Of a stretch of 64,000 nt of DNA, positions 12,010 to 21,029 are shown one piece after another (position 1 is the stretch's first letter; each line of letters starts with the position of its first letter). The stretch covers positions 3,038,001-3,102,000 of the forward strand of contig NC_017964.1 in assembly GCF_000219915.2 (NCBI RefSeq). Reading direction: 5' to 3'. This DNA comes from Advenella kashmirensis WT001 (GTDB lineage: Bacteria; Pseudomonadota; Gammaproteobacteria; Burkholderiales; Burkholderiaceae_B). The position numbers and the translations under genes were made by a program. Under the pieces are notes generated by a model. The model worked only from the letters and a program-made list of their open reading frames with translations. It made no database searches and had not been told where the DNA came from.

Positions 12010-13038
12010 CTAGTTTTCTGCACCTTTTTGTGCCTGTTTTTGCATGGCACGCTGGCGCGCCTGTTCTTTACGGGCCGCTTTCAAGGCCCGCCGCCGACGG
12101 ATCTGCTCCTGCATATCTGCACCAATATGTTCCTCCTGGCGCGCTGCTGCCAGATCCACCTGGCGCTGCCGTTCGCGAAAGCGCTCACGCTGTTCTTCGG
12201 TTTTATCGTCCCAGCAATGCGGGCAGCTTTCACCGCGGATGTACTTGGGTGAAGCGCGTTCTTCTTCACTCAGGGGATGACGGCAAGCACGGCACTGAAT
12301 ATATGGGCCGGGCTTGAGCCCATGACCAACAGAGACGCGTTCGTCAAAGACAAAGCACTCGCCTTCCCACAGGCTTTTTTCGGGAGGAATGGTTTCAAGG
12401 TATTTCAGAATTCCGCCCTGCAGATGGTATACCTCGTCAAACCCCAGGGATTTCATATAGGCCGTGGATTTTTCGCAGCGGATCCCGCCGGTGCAGAACA
12501 TGGCCACCTTGCGAGCCTTGTTTTTGTCCAGCAGCCCGCCCTCGGTCGCCTGGCTTTGCACCCAGTCGGGAAATTCGCGGAATGTCACAGTATTGGGATT
12601 GACCGCCCCTTTGAACGTGCCGATATCCACCTCGTAGTCGTTACGCGTATCCACCAGCACCACCTCAGGATCGGAAATCAGGTCGTTCCAGTTTTCCGGC
12701 GGGACATAGGTACCGGCGTTGGTAGTGTTGACATTGGGTTGCCCCATGGTCACGATTTCCTTTTTCAGCCGCACGCGCATCCGGTGAAATGGATCGCGCT
12801 CATCGGACCAGGACTCCTTGTGCTCCAGGTCCGCCAGGCGTGGATCGTTACGAAGGTAGGCCAGCACGGCATCGATGCCTTCCTTGGGGCCGGCAATGGT
12901 ACCGTTGATTCCCTCGCGGGCCAGCAGCAGCGTTCCCTTGACGTGATTGCGCTCGCAAAACGCCTGCAACGGCTCCTTGAGTGATTCGAAGTCGGGCAGA
13001 TCGACAAACTTATATAGGGCGGCAATGGTATGAGGCAT
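12010..13038 (-). CDS. trhO: oxygen-dependent tRNA uridine(34) hydroxylase TrhO (rhodanese family)
   Basis: TrhO (formerly YceA) hydroxylates U34 of several tRNAs, the first step to 5-(carboxy)methoxyuridine. 342 residues. There is an N-terminal ferredoxin-like domain ([18 protein letters not shown]), then a rhodanese domain with [14 protein letters not shown] near residue 128 and the active-site loop [12 protein letters not shown] near residue 180 carrying the conserved cysteine. A zinc-ribbon-like C-terminal part (CRACRHPL ... CPHCWDD) follows, then a basic Arg/Lys/Gln-rich tail. The frame is intact. Its start overlaps the extended 3' end of tcuB by 29 bp. Confidence 0.94.
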   Translation of the reverse strand: MPHTIAALYKFVDLPDFESLKEPLQAFCERNHVKGTLLLAREGINGTIAGPKEGIDAVLAYLRNDPRLADLEHKESWSDERDPFHRMRVRLKKEIVTMGQPNVNTTNAGTYVPPENWNDLISDPEVVLVDTRNDYEVDIGTFKGAVNPNTVTFREFPDWVQSQATEGGLLDKNKARKVAMFCTGGIRCEKSTAYMKSLGFDEVYHLQGGILKYLETIPPEKSLWEGECFVFDERVSVGHGLKPGPYIQCRACRHPLSEEERASPKYIRGESCPHCWDDKTEEQRERFRERQRQVDLAAARQEEHIGADMQEQIRRRRALKAARKEQARQRAMQKQAQKGAEN

Positions 13039-14264
13039 AGAACTGAATTTGGGATTTGAACGGCAAGTCTTTCATTTTAGCTGTCCTGCCGTTGGCAGAA
13101 CAGCCTTCTGTTTGATTATTCTCAACTTGCCTGAAAATTAACCCTTTATTGTAATTCAAACCCCCAACGTCAGTGGCAGCCGGCTGTTCCTTTGCATATT
13201 TAATGAGCGCGCCGCTGCGGTACAAGCCATGGACAAACTTGCCAAACGGCATGGTAATAAACAGCGACAGAATAACGGCCAGGTGAATAACCAGCAACGG
13301 CGCCAGTGCGGCAGTCTCCCGAAAGGCCATCAAGGCCAGGCCGGTAACCGCGGCCAGAAACAGCTGGACAATAAAGGCATAGTCCATTCCCATTTGACTG
13401 ATATTGCGAATATCCGGATCGGCCTTGCGCTTGAGCCAGAACTGTCCTGCCGTACCCAGAGCCAGCGAAATACCGCCGATCGTCCCGGTCAGCTTGGGTA
13501 GGCTGAAGAATGCATAGGGCGCCTGCCAGCCGAGCACGTAATGGAAGATGGTGCCAAACACTGTGGCGGCAAAACACAACATGAATCCATAAAAGGTCAG
13601 ATGGTGAAAACGACGGCGCCAGGGTGAAATATTATCGTCCGGATAAGTACAGCCGGTTTTCACATTGCCATGCAGATACTTCAGACTGAACGCGTCCGAC
13701 AGCCCCTGGCGAACATGCGTCCAGCTCAGCAGCAGTGACGGTTTTTCACCCACATCCTGTAGAAAATTGCGAAACCCCATGACCATGGCGAGAACAACCC
13801 ACAGCGCGGCCAGCCCGAAAACGGTGGCCAGTACACCATGCGGGAAAATGGCGTAGAACTGGCCATTCAAATCGTGCATTGGCGGGCCGCCGATCAGCGC
13901 CGCCAGTCTCCAGCAATACCACCAGCGCAAGCAGAAAGCCAAGGCTGGCCAGCAGGCCGCTTTGGTCGAATCCGCGGGCGATGACGCCTGGCCATGCATA
14001 CGTCTGATAGGTGGTCTGGCGCACCGCAGCCAGTTGCACCGGCAGATTCACATTGAATTCATGGGGCGGCGCGTACTGGCAGGCGTAATAGCATTCACTG
14101 CAGTTGTGGCACAGATTGGCCAGATAATGCAGATCGCCGCGGGTAAAATCCAACCGCTGCTCAAGTGCAGGAAAGACCGCACAGAAGCCTTCGCAATAAC
14201 GACAGGAATTACAGATCCCGACCGCGTTGCGGGCATCCTCTATAAGTTGTTCAAGCTGCTGCAT
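13010..14264 (-). CDS. tcuB: TcuB, tricarballylate/citrate utilisation electron-transfer protein (frameshifted)
   Basis: TcuB reoxidises the flavin of TcuA and passes electrons to the membrane. The N-terminal soluble part has two cysteine clusters, [11 protein letters not shown] (about residue 15) and [16 protein letters not shown] (about 50), for iron-sulfur clusters. It is followed by hydrophobic segments with histidines ([13 protein letters not shown]) that would bind heme. The frame breaks near 13909, where the minus strand reads CTGGAGACTGG; removing the A gives LLGLAALIGG. The ORF runs on to 13010 across a G5 run near 13165; a one-base shift there would stop it about 13145, so the true C-terminus is uncertain. 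It starts 14 bp inside tcuA. Confidence 0.9.
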
Positions 14265-15645
14265 GCTTTGCTGCCTCCGTGCCTGCAATACGACCAAATA
14301 CAGTTCCGATGGCCATCCCAAATCCGGCCACGTAACCCTTGCTCAAAATATTTCCCGCCATAATTTCACCGGCGGCGAAAACGTTGTCCGCCAGCGTTTC
14401 ATCGTCCATGATGACCTGTGCCTTTTTCGTTACCTTCACACCCATATAGGTAAAGGTGATTCCGGTGGCCAGCGGATACGCATAAAACGGCCCGGTATCG
14501 ATTTTCTGTGCCCAGTTGGTCTTATCCGGCTGCAGTCCATGCGTGCGACAACCATCCAGTACGCTATGATTGAATTGTCCGGGCTCAACCGCGGCATTAA
14601 AGGCCGCCACCGTTTCCACTGCCGTCTTGACTGGCAACCCCAGGCGCTGCGCGAGCGCTTCAATGGAATCGGCACTAATAGACTTGAAAACGGAGGGCAT
14701 GAACCGGCCAATGGCCTTCGAATCAATAATGCAATAAGCAATCTGATCGGGTTGCTGGGCAACCAGACGTCCCCAGATGGCGTAGCGCTTGGGCCAGAAG
14801 TCTTCGCCTTCGTCATAAAAGCGGCGCCCGTCCTTGTTAAGCACGATACCCAGCGAGACGCAGTCTACACGGGTGACGATGCCCCCATCATATTTGGGTG
14901 CCCGTGCATCAATGGCCACGGCGTGCCCCTGAGTCGGATCGCCAATAATACAGGCCTTATTACGCATCAGCTCGCGCAGCATGACGCCCTGGTTGAACCG
15001 GGTGCCGCGGATCAGGAAATTGCGCGCAGCCGGCCCCCAGGCCTCTTCCAGCCATTGCACATTAGACTCGAAACCACCCGAGGCAATGACCACGGATTTA
15101 CCCACAATGGTTAGTGCCTGGCCGTTTCTGACCAGCTCTACACTGTCACACTTGCCATCGGAAAAATTCAGTTTCTTAGCTTCAGTGTCGTACAGAACCT
15201 GCACGCCGGCTTTTTCGGCCGCTTTGTAATAGGCATTGACCAGCGCCTTGCCGCCGCCCAGGAAAAAGGCATTGGTGCGCCCCAGGTGCAGCGTGCCGCC
15301 CAGTGATGGCTGAAACCGTACGCCATTGGCCTTCATCCATGGCGTACACCCTTCGGTTTCACGAATCACATAGCGCGCCATATCCTCATTGGTCTCTCCG
15401 CCTGTTACCCTGAATACGTCCTGAAAATATTCGTCTTCCGGATAGCTGTCCGTCAGCACATCGGTGGGCGTGTTGTGCATACAACGAAAGTTGCGGGTAT
15501 GACTACTGTTACCTCCCCGCCAGGCGCGCGGCGCACTTTCAACCAGAATTACCGAGGCGTTCTGCTCAGCGGCTGACAGCGCGGCGCACAGTGCCGCATT
15601 GCCGCCCCCAATCACAAGAACATCACATGCCAATGTGTCATTCAT
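14251..15645 (-). CDS. tcuA: TcuA, FAD-dependent tricarballylate dehydrogenase
   Basis: Oxidises tricarballylate to cis-aconitate, which then enters the TCA cycle. 464 residues of the fumarate reductase/succinate dehydrogenase flavoprotein family. N-terminal dinucleotide-binding VLVIGGGNAALCAALSAAE (residues 10-28), the flavin-contacting GGNSSHTRNFRCMH near residue 44, the C-terminal NVFAAGEIMAGNI near residue 420 and the GYVAGFGMAIGTVFGRIAG ending are all present. The frame is intact. It is the first gene of a tcuAB operon, divergent from the GntR regulator; a candidate operator lies at 15671-15691. Confidence 0.92.
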   Translation of the reverse strand: MNDTLACDVLVIGGGNAALCAALSAAEQNASVILVESAPRAWRGGNSSHTRNFRCMHNTPTDVLTDSYPEDEYFQDVFRVTGGETNEDMARYVIRETEGCTPWMKANGVRFQPSLGGTLHLGRTNAFFLGGGKALVNAYYKAAEKAGVQVLYDTEAKKLNFSDGKCDSVELVRNGQALTIVGKSVVIASGGFESNVQWLEEAWGPAARNFLIRGTRFNQGVMLRELMRNKACIIGDPTQGHAVAIDARAPKYDGGIVTRVDCVSLGIVLNKDGRRFYDEGEDFWPKRYAIWGRLVAQQPDQIAYCIIDSKAIGRFMPSVFKSISADSIEALAQRLGLPVKTAVETVAAFNAAVEPGQFNHSVLDGCRTHGLQPDKTNWAQKIDTGPFYAYPLATGITFTYMGVKVTKKAQVIMDDETLADNVFAAGEIMAGNILSKGYVAGFGMAIGTVFGRIAGTEAAKHAAA

Positions 15646-15670
15646 GTCCTATTTCCTTACTTAATATACT

Positions 15671-15691
15671 CTTGTATTCTATTGTACACAA
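15671..15691. promoter_or_regulatory. candidate GntR-type operator in the tcuA-gntR intergenic region
   Basis: Contains TTGTACACAA (15682-15691), an inverted TTGT-N2-ACAA element of the kind bound by FCD-type GntR regulators. The adjoining CTTGTATTCTATTGT is, in reverse complement, similar to a motif upstream of the nearby tctC gene (ACAnTnGAATACAA shared). It lies 26-46 bp upstream of tcuA. Candidate only. Confidence 0.45.
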
Positions 15692-15777
15692 ATATTTATC
15701 ACTGTGTCTGAAAAGGTAAAAACAGCCGCAAAGCTTCCCAATTGCGTTATGCTGTGTCAATAGCAAGGAATCACATC

Positions 15778-16482
15778 ATGGCAAAATCCAAACCCTCTTC
15801 TGCACCCAACCGTTCCGAGAGCGACTCGGAACAAGCCAATGATCGTGGCGTCACGTTGAGCGATCAGGCATACAACTATATTGTCCAGTCCCTGGAAAAC
15901 GGCAGCCTGCCACCTGGCACGCGTTTGCGCGAGACGGAACTGGCCGCCGATATCGGCTTGAGCCGCACCCCCATCCGTGAAGCGTTGAACCGGCTGATGT
16001 CCGAAGGGCTGGTCACCAACGATCCAAAGCGTGGCCTGATCATTACCGAGCTTGATCAGAACATGGTTGGCGAACTTTACGAAATGCGCCGGGTCCTGGA
16101 AAGCACGGCTGCTGCGCTGGCTGCGCGCCATGCAACGGACGTTGAAATCGCGGTCCTCAGGCAGATCATTGATCGGGATGAAACCCTGGACGATCCTGCC
16201 GCCCTGTCATATAACAACCGGCTGTTTCATCAGACGCTGTACCAGTGCGCGCACAACCGCTATCTGCTCAAAACACTGCAGGTACTGCAAAACGCCATGC
16301 TGTTGCTGGGCAAAAGCACGCTGGCCGAAAGCGGCCGCCCATCGACCGCACGCGAGGAACATGCGCAGATTATCAACGCCCTGGAGCAACGCGACCCGGA
16401 CAAGGCGCAGGAAGTATCAAGCCGACATATCAGTGAAGCCTATAAGGTCCGGCTTAGCCGCTTCCTGCTGGATCGCAAATGA
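15778..16482 (+). CDS. GntR family transcriptional regulator (FCD subfamily)
   Basis: DNA-binding regulator, 234 residues. N-terminal winged helix about residues 27-95 with the helix-turn-helix LRETELAADIGLSRTPIREAL and the wing GLVTNDPKRGLIITE. The C-terminal FCD domain has MRRVLESTAAALAARHAT, the FHQTLYQCAHNRYL metal-ligand histidine region and HAQIINALEQRD. The start at 15778 is supported by AAGGA nine bases upstream; an earlier ATG at 15742 lacks such a site. Divergent from tcuAB and adjacent to a tctC gene, so it is probably their regulator, sensing a tricarboxylate (inference). Confidence 0.9.
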   Translation: MAKSKPSSAPNRSESDSEQANDRGVTLSDQAYNYIVQSLENGSLPPGTRLRETELAADIGLSRTPIREALNRLMSEGLVTNDPKRGLIITELDQNMVGELYEMRRVLESTAAALAARHATDVEIAVLRQIIDRDETLDDPAALSYNNRLFHQTLYQCAHNRYLLKTLQVLQNAMLLLGKSTLAESGRPSTAREEHAQIINALEQRDPDKAQEVSSRHISEAYKVRLSRFLLDRK

Positions 16483-17450
16483 TCAGTCAACGCGCGCGCC
16501 CGATGATTTGACCGCGTTCCCCCAACTGCTGATCTGCGCCTGAATAAACGCGCCGAACTCGGCTGGCGTCATTTTGGCCGCCTTTGCCCCTTCATTGCCC
16601 AGCTTGCTTTTGACCTCTTCGCTGTTGAGCGCCTTGCTGGCTGACTGATACAGCGTATCGATCACCTGCTGCGGCGTATTGGCGGGCGCCACCAGGCCGT
16701 GCCAGGATACGGCTTCAAATCCAGGCACGCCGGCCTCGGCAACAGTGGCAGGTCCGGCAGCGCATCGGAACGCTCGGCCGACGACACCGCCAACCCCTTG
16801 ATGGAGCCGGCTTTGATATGACTGATCGCGCCGGGAATGGTGGTAAACATGAAATCGGTTTGTCCGCCGATTAGTGCGCTGATTGCAGGCGCCCCGCCCT
16901 TGAACGGCACATGCACCAGATCCAGACGCTCGGCGTCCTTGAGCATGACGCCAGCCAGATGACCCGGCGTCCCGCTGCCGGCCGATCCCATATTGGTCTT
17001 TCCTGGATTGGCCTTCATATATTCAATCAGGTCTTTGAGCCCGTTCATCTGCTTATGCGCATTACCCACTACCAACACATTGGGCACGGTCGCAAACAAC
17101 GTAACCGGTGCAAAATCCTTAACAGCATCGTAGTTCAGCTTCCTGTATAGCGTAGGGTTGATTCCGTGCGTGCTGGCGGTTGCAAGCAACAGCGTATAAC
17201 CGTCGGGCTTGGCACTTGCCACCGAGTGGGCAGCGATCGCACCGTTACCGCCCCCTTTGTTTTCCACAACAATAGACTGCCCCAAGTCTTTTGACATGGC
17301 GGCTGCCATCGTCCTGGCCAGAATATCCGAAGAACCTCCGGCGGGATGTGGTACGACAAGTCGGATTGGCTGCTCGGGATAAGCGGCAAATGCGGCGAGC
17401 GGACTGGCAGCCAACAGGGCCGCAAGCATACAGGGTTTGAACGAGGTCAT
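16483..17450 (-). CDS. tripartite tricarboxylate transporter substrate-binding protein, Bug/TctC family (frameshifted)
   Basis: Periplasmic solute receptor of the Bug/TctC family. Signal peptide of about 22 residues ending AAFA, then the family start YPEQPIRLVVPHPAGGSSDILAR, the ENKGGGNGAIAA loop and the HVPFKGGAPAISALIGGQTDFMF segment. One base is missing near 16747: restoring it turns DLPLLPRPAC into DLPTVAEAGVPGFEAVSWHGLVAP. Expected length about 322 residues. No tctA/tctB membrane genes are in the window, so this is an orphan receptor in the tcu cluster and may deliver tricarballylate or citrate to a transporter encoded elsewhere. Confidence 0.9.
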
Positions 17451-17488
17451 TGCTTAGTCTCCAGAAATAGAATTCGAATAATATACTA

Positions 17489-17509
17489 TTGAATACATTG
17501 GAATACAAT
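17489..17509. promoter_or_regulatory. direct-repeat motif upstream of tctC, shared with the tcuA promoter
   Basis: Two adjacent copies, TTGAATACA and TTGGAATACAA, lie 39-59 bp upstream of the tctC start. The second copy matches the tcuA-gntR intergenic motif (ACAnTnGAATACAA), suggesting one regulator for both units. Confidence 0.4.
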
Positions 17510-17606
17510 AATAGACGAACCTAATTATGGAAATCCAGATGATGGAAATTCTGATCCCCGCTGAACGCACTCCTCCCACATGCATGCGGCTAGCAAAGAC
17601 TGCCCA

Positions 17607-18542
17607 TCAACCTGCCGGCCCCGATTTTTCTGTCGGCACTTCACTTTGGGCCGGCCGCTCAAAATGCGCGACCAGAAAATCGATGAATGCCCGGGTGCGT
17701 GCGGGCAGATTGCGCTGGCTGGGATAGTAAACATATAAGTCTGCAGCCGGCAGCGTAAAGGCCGGCAAGACGACCCTGAGCCGGCCACTTTGCAGATATT
17801 TGGCCAGATCCCATTCGGAGCGGATCAGGATGCCGTGTCCATCCAGCGCCCAACCGAGCACGATATCGCCATCGTTGCTCGAGAGCATCCCATGGACTTT
17901 CACCACTTCACTGTGATCGTGATGGGTAAAGCGCCAGATACCATAGGCATCGTCATTCTGTCGGTGGATGATGCATCGGTGCTGGGCCAGATCGGCCAGG
18001 CTGGACGGCGTACCGTGGCGCTCCAGGTATAGCGGCGAAGCGCAAAGGAATCGTTGATTGGACAGGATCCGTCTGGCATTGAGGCGCTTATCTGGCAAGG
18101 CGCCAAAACGAATGGCCAGGTCAAACCCATTCTCGACCAGGTCTACCGGCCTGTCGGTCACTTCCATTTGCACTTCGACTTGCGGATAGCGTTTGGCAAA
18201 CTCCGACACCAATGGGGCGACCGTAGTCCGGCCAAAACCCAGCGTGGCATTGATCCGCAATAGCCCGCGCGGCCTGCGGCTTGACGAAATAATATCTTCC
18301 ATATCCAGAATGTCGCCCAGTATCCGGGTCGCATGCTGGCGATAGGTTTCGCCTTCACTGGTCAGGCTGAAGCTTCGCGTGGTCCGGTTCACAAGCCGGA
18401 CACCCAGCCGTTTTTCAAGCAGGGCCAGACGCCTGGTTGCCGCTGGCGGCGTCACATCCAACGCCCGCGCCGCTGCCGCCAAATTGCCATGCCGGGCCAG
18501 TATCACCATGAATTCCAGGTCAGAGATCATTGTTCTGTTCAC
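17607..18542 (-). CDS. LysR family transcriptional regulator
   Basis: 311 residues. N-terminal winged helix-turn-helix (residues 8-66: FMVILARHGNLAAAARALDVTPPAATRRLALLE), then a periplasmic-binding-like effector domain with LRINATLGFGRTTVAPLVSEF near residue 95 and DLAIRFGALPDKRL near residue 137. It belongs to the CrgA/AaeR-like branch by the DLAIR.G pattern. It is divergent from the D-tartrate dehydratase gene with a 109-bp A/T-rich gap, the usual arrangement for a LysR activator of the neighbouring operon; D-tartrate as inducer is inferred from context only. The frame is intact. Confidence 0.9.
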   Translation of the reverse strand: MNRTMISDLEFMVILARHGNLAAAARALDVTPPAATRRLALLEKRLGVRLVNRTTRSFSLTSEGETYRQHATRILGDILDMEDIISSSRRPRGLLRINATLGFGRTTVAPLVSEFAKRYPQVEVQMEVTDRPVDLVENGFDLAIRFGALPDKRLNARRILSNQRFLCASPLYLERHGTPSSLADLAQHRCIIHRQNDDAYGIWRFTHHDHSEVVKVHGMLSSNDGDIVLGWALDGHGILIRSEWDLAKYLQSGRLRVVLPAFTLPAADLYVYYPSQRNLPARTRAFIDFLVAHFERPAQSEVPTEKSGPAG

Positions 18543-18651
18543 CTCAGGTAAATAGATTATTAATTATAGGTGAAGAATAAAAAGCTATTTTGCTCGTAAT
18601 CTTAAGGCCTGTACAAAAAAGACAGCACGTACTCAGACCTCAGGAACCCTA

Positions 18652-19818
18652 ATGAAAATCGTTGAAATTCGCGAAAAAACCCTGCCCATCAGTTCGCCCA
18701 TCCGTAATGCCTACATTGATTTTTCCAAGATGACGCTCAGTCTCGTAGCGGTAATCACAGATGTAATTCGTGATGGAAAGCCGGTCATCGGCTATGGCTT
18801 TAACTCCAATGGTCGCTACGGCCAGGGAACATTGATGCGCGAACGTTTTATCCCAAGAATTATGCAAGCGGATCCGGCGACACTGATTGATGACTCAGGC
18901 AACAACCTGGACCCGCACAAAATCTGGGCCACCATGTTCTCGAACGAAAAGCCGGGCGGACATGGCGAGCGCTCGGTCGCAATAGGCACGATCGACATGG
19001 CAATATGGGATGCCGTTGCAAAAATAGAAGGCAAACCACTGTTCCAATTGCTGGCTGATCGCTATGGCAACGGCCAGCCCGATCGCCGGGTTTTTGTATA
19101 CGCGGCAGGTGGTTATTATTACCCCGGCCAGGATCATGAAAAACTCAAGGACGAAATGCGCAGCTATATTGATCGCGGCTATACCGTGGTCAAGAAGAAA
19201 ATCGGCGGCGCTTCCCTGGATGAAGATCTGCGCAGGATCGACTCCATCCTGAGCGTACTGCAGGACGGACAGAAACTGGCGGTGGACGCCAATGGCCGGT
19301 TTGATCTGGACACCGCCATCGCCTATGCAAAGGCGCTGAGCCAGTACGATCTGTTCTGGTACGAAGAGCCCGGCGACCCGCTGGATTTCGAACTGCAGGC
19401 TGCCCTGCGAAATTATTATCCAAACCCCATGGCCACCGGTGAAGACCTGTTTTCCATGCAGGATGCGCGAAACCTGATCCGTTATGGCGGCATGCGCGCC
19501 GACCGCGACTGGCTGCAGTTCGATTGCGCCCTGAGTTACGGCCTGGTCGAGTACCTGCGCACCCTGGACATGCTGAATGAACACGGCTGGTCGCGCACAC
19601 GCTGCATCCCGCATGGCGGTCACCAGATGTCCTTGAATATTGCTGCCGGTCTGGGTTTGGGCGGCAATGAATCATATCCCGATCTTTTTCAGCCATTCGG
19701 CGGCTTTCCCGATAGCGTGAAAGTGGAAAGCGGCTTCATTACCATGCCCGATCTGCCGGGCATCGGATTCGAAGGCAAGGCCGATCTGTATCAGGTCATG
19801 CAGCAACTATCGGCATAA
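18652..19818 (+). CDS. D(-)-tartrate dehydratase (enolase superfamily)
   Basis: Dehydrates D-tartrate to oxaloacetate. 388 residues of the mandelate-racemase subgroup. From memory the sequence tracks the characterised Bradyrhizobium japonicum enzyme along its whole length, for example SSPIRNAYIDF at residue 14, FNSNGRYGQG at 50 and YAAGGYYYPG at 150. Expected catalytic residues are in place: the KxK pair K181/K183, metal ligands D212 (VDANGRF), E238 (FWYEE) and E264 (TGEDLFS), and the H321 region HGGHQMS. The frame is intact. A Bug-type binding protein follows 34 bp later and a LysR gene is divergent, so this reads as a tartrate uptake-and-use unit. Confidence 0.9.
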   Translation: MKIVEIREKTLPISSPIRNAYIDFSKMTLSLVAVITDVIRDGKPVIGYGFNSNGRYGQGTLMRERFIPRIMQADPATLIDDSGNNLDPHKIWATMFSNEKPGGHGERSVAIGTIDMAIWDAVAKIEGKPLFQLLADRYGNGQPDRRVFVYAAGGYYYPGQDHEKLKDEMRSYIDRGYTVVKKKIGGASLDEDLRRIDSILSVLQDGQKLAVDANGRFDLDTAIAYAKALSQYDLFWYEEPGDPLDFELQAALRNYYPNPMATGEDLFSMQDARNLIRYGGMRADRDWLQFDCALSYGLVEYLRTLDMLNEHGWSRTRCIPHGGHQMSLNIAAGLGLGGNESYPDLFQPFGGFPDSVKVESGFITMPDLPGIGFEGKADLYQVMQQLSA

Positions 19819-19852
19819 CGCGCCCCAATAACGACAGAGAGGAGACAGCAAC

Positions 19853-20848
19853 ATGCATAACCACGCAACACGAATTAACTTGGGCTTCACCTTGCTTGCG
19901 GGCCTGTTTGCCGCAACTGCAGCCACGACAGCACTGGCCGACTATCCGGAAAAAAGCATCACGATTGTGGTGCCATTTTCGGCAGGCGGGCCTTCCGACA
20001 AAATTGCGCGCGATGTCGCCGAAGCGCTCAGGGAACCCATGGGCCAACCCATCGTTATCGAAAACCGCCTTGGCGCAGGTGGCACGATCGGCACCGCCCG
20101 CGTCGCCAGGGCAAAAAATGACGGCTATACCCTGCTGGTTCATCACATTGGCCTGGCCACGGCACACTCGCTGTACAAAGACCCGGGTTACCAAATAGAA
20201 GACCTGGAGTTTCTGGGCCTGATCAATGAGGCGCCATCGACACTGATTAGCAAACCTGCGTTGGCAGCCAACGATTTTGCGCAATTGAAAAAGTACATTG
20301 CAGAAAAAGACAGCGCCATCAATCTGGCCAACGCAGGCGTTGGCTCGGCTTCCCATCTGTGCAGCCTGATGTTGCAAAGCGCACTGAACAGCAAGATGAC
20401 CTTTGTTCCCTATAAAGGCACTGCACCAGCAATGACTGATCTGATGGGTGGGCAAATCGATATCATGTGCGAACAGGCAACCAACAGCATTCCCCAAATC
20501 GAAAGCAAAAAGGTCAAGGTGTACGGTGTGAGCAGCATGAAACGCATGGGCATACCTGCGTTAACCGCTGTACCGACACTGGATGAGGCCGGACTGTCTG
20601 GTTTCAATTTCAGTGTCTGGCATGGGCTTTATGCTCCCAAGGGCACGCCCCGGCCGATCGTAGAAAAAATTAATGCCGCCCTGCGCGTCGCGCTGAAAAA
20701 TCCTGAACTGATCAAACGCCAGGAAGCACTGGGCATTTCAATTGTGAACGACGACAGACTGTCCTCCGAAGGCCACAAAAAATTCTTCGACAAAGAAGCG
20801 GCCCGCTGGTCCGGGGTGATCAAGAGCGCCGGCATTCAGCCGGAATAA
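19853..20848 (+). CDS. tripartite tricarboxylate transporter substrate-binding protein, Bug family
   Basis: 331 residues with a Sec signal peptide (cleavage after TTALA near residue 29) and the Bug family hallmarks DYPEKSITIVVPFSAGGPSDKIAR, ENRLGAGGTIGTARVA, FVPYKGTAPAMTDLMGGQIDIMC and VPTLDEAGLSGFNFSVWHGLYAPKGTP. A GAGAGGAGAC ribosome site precedes the ATG. It follows the tartrate dehydratase gene by 34 bp and is probably in the same operon, so D-tartrate or a similar C4 acid is the likely ligand (inference). No TctA/TctB partners are nearby. The frame is intact. Confidence 0.9.
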   Translation: MHNHATRINLGFTLLAGLFAATAATTALADYPEKSITIVVPFSAGGPSDKIARDVAEALREPMGQPIVIENRLGAGGTIGTARVARAKNDGYTLLVHHIGLATAHSLYKDPGYQIEDLEFLGLINEAPSTLISKPALAANDFAQLKKYIAEKDSAINLANAGVGSASHLCSLMLQSALNSKMTFVPYKGTAPAMTDLMGGQIDIMCEQATNSIPQIESKKVKVYGVSSMKRMGIPALTAVPTLDEAGLSGFNFSVWHGLYAPKGTPRPIVEKINAALRVALKNPELIKRQEALGISIVNDDRLSSEGHKKFFDKEAARWSGVIKSAGIQPE

Positions 20849-20968
20849 CACAAGGCGTCAGGGTATTTAAAAAGCCGGGGCCTGATAGTTATCTGGCCTG
20901 GCGCAGAGCAAAGCCAGCGAGCTCTGATTATATAAAATCGCCAAATCGAAAATCCGTATATTGAGAAC

Positions 20969-21002
20969 AAAAAACCCGCATGATATACACCATGCGGGTT
21001 TG
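20969..21002 (-). terminator. rho-independent terminator after icd
   Basis: Stem AAACCCGCATG / CATGCGGGTTT with an 8-nt loop, followed on the minus strand by a T run. It also has A residues on the other side and could act for the upstream plus-strand gene. Confidence 0.8.
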
Positions 21003-21029
21003 AGAACCGACGTAAACCGTCAGCCGGTA

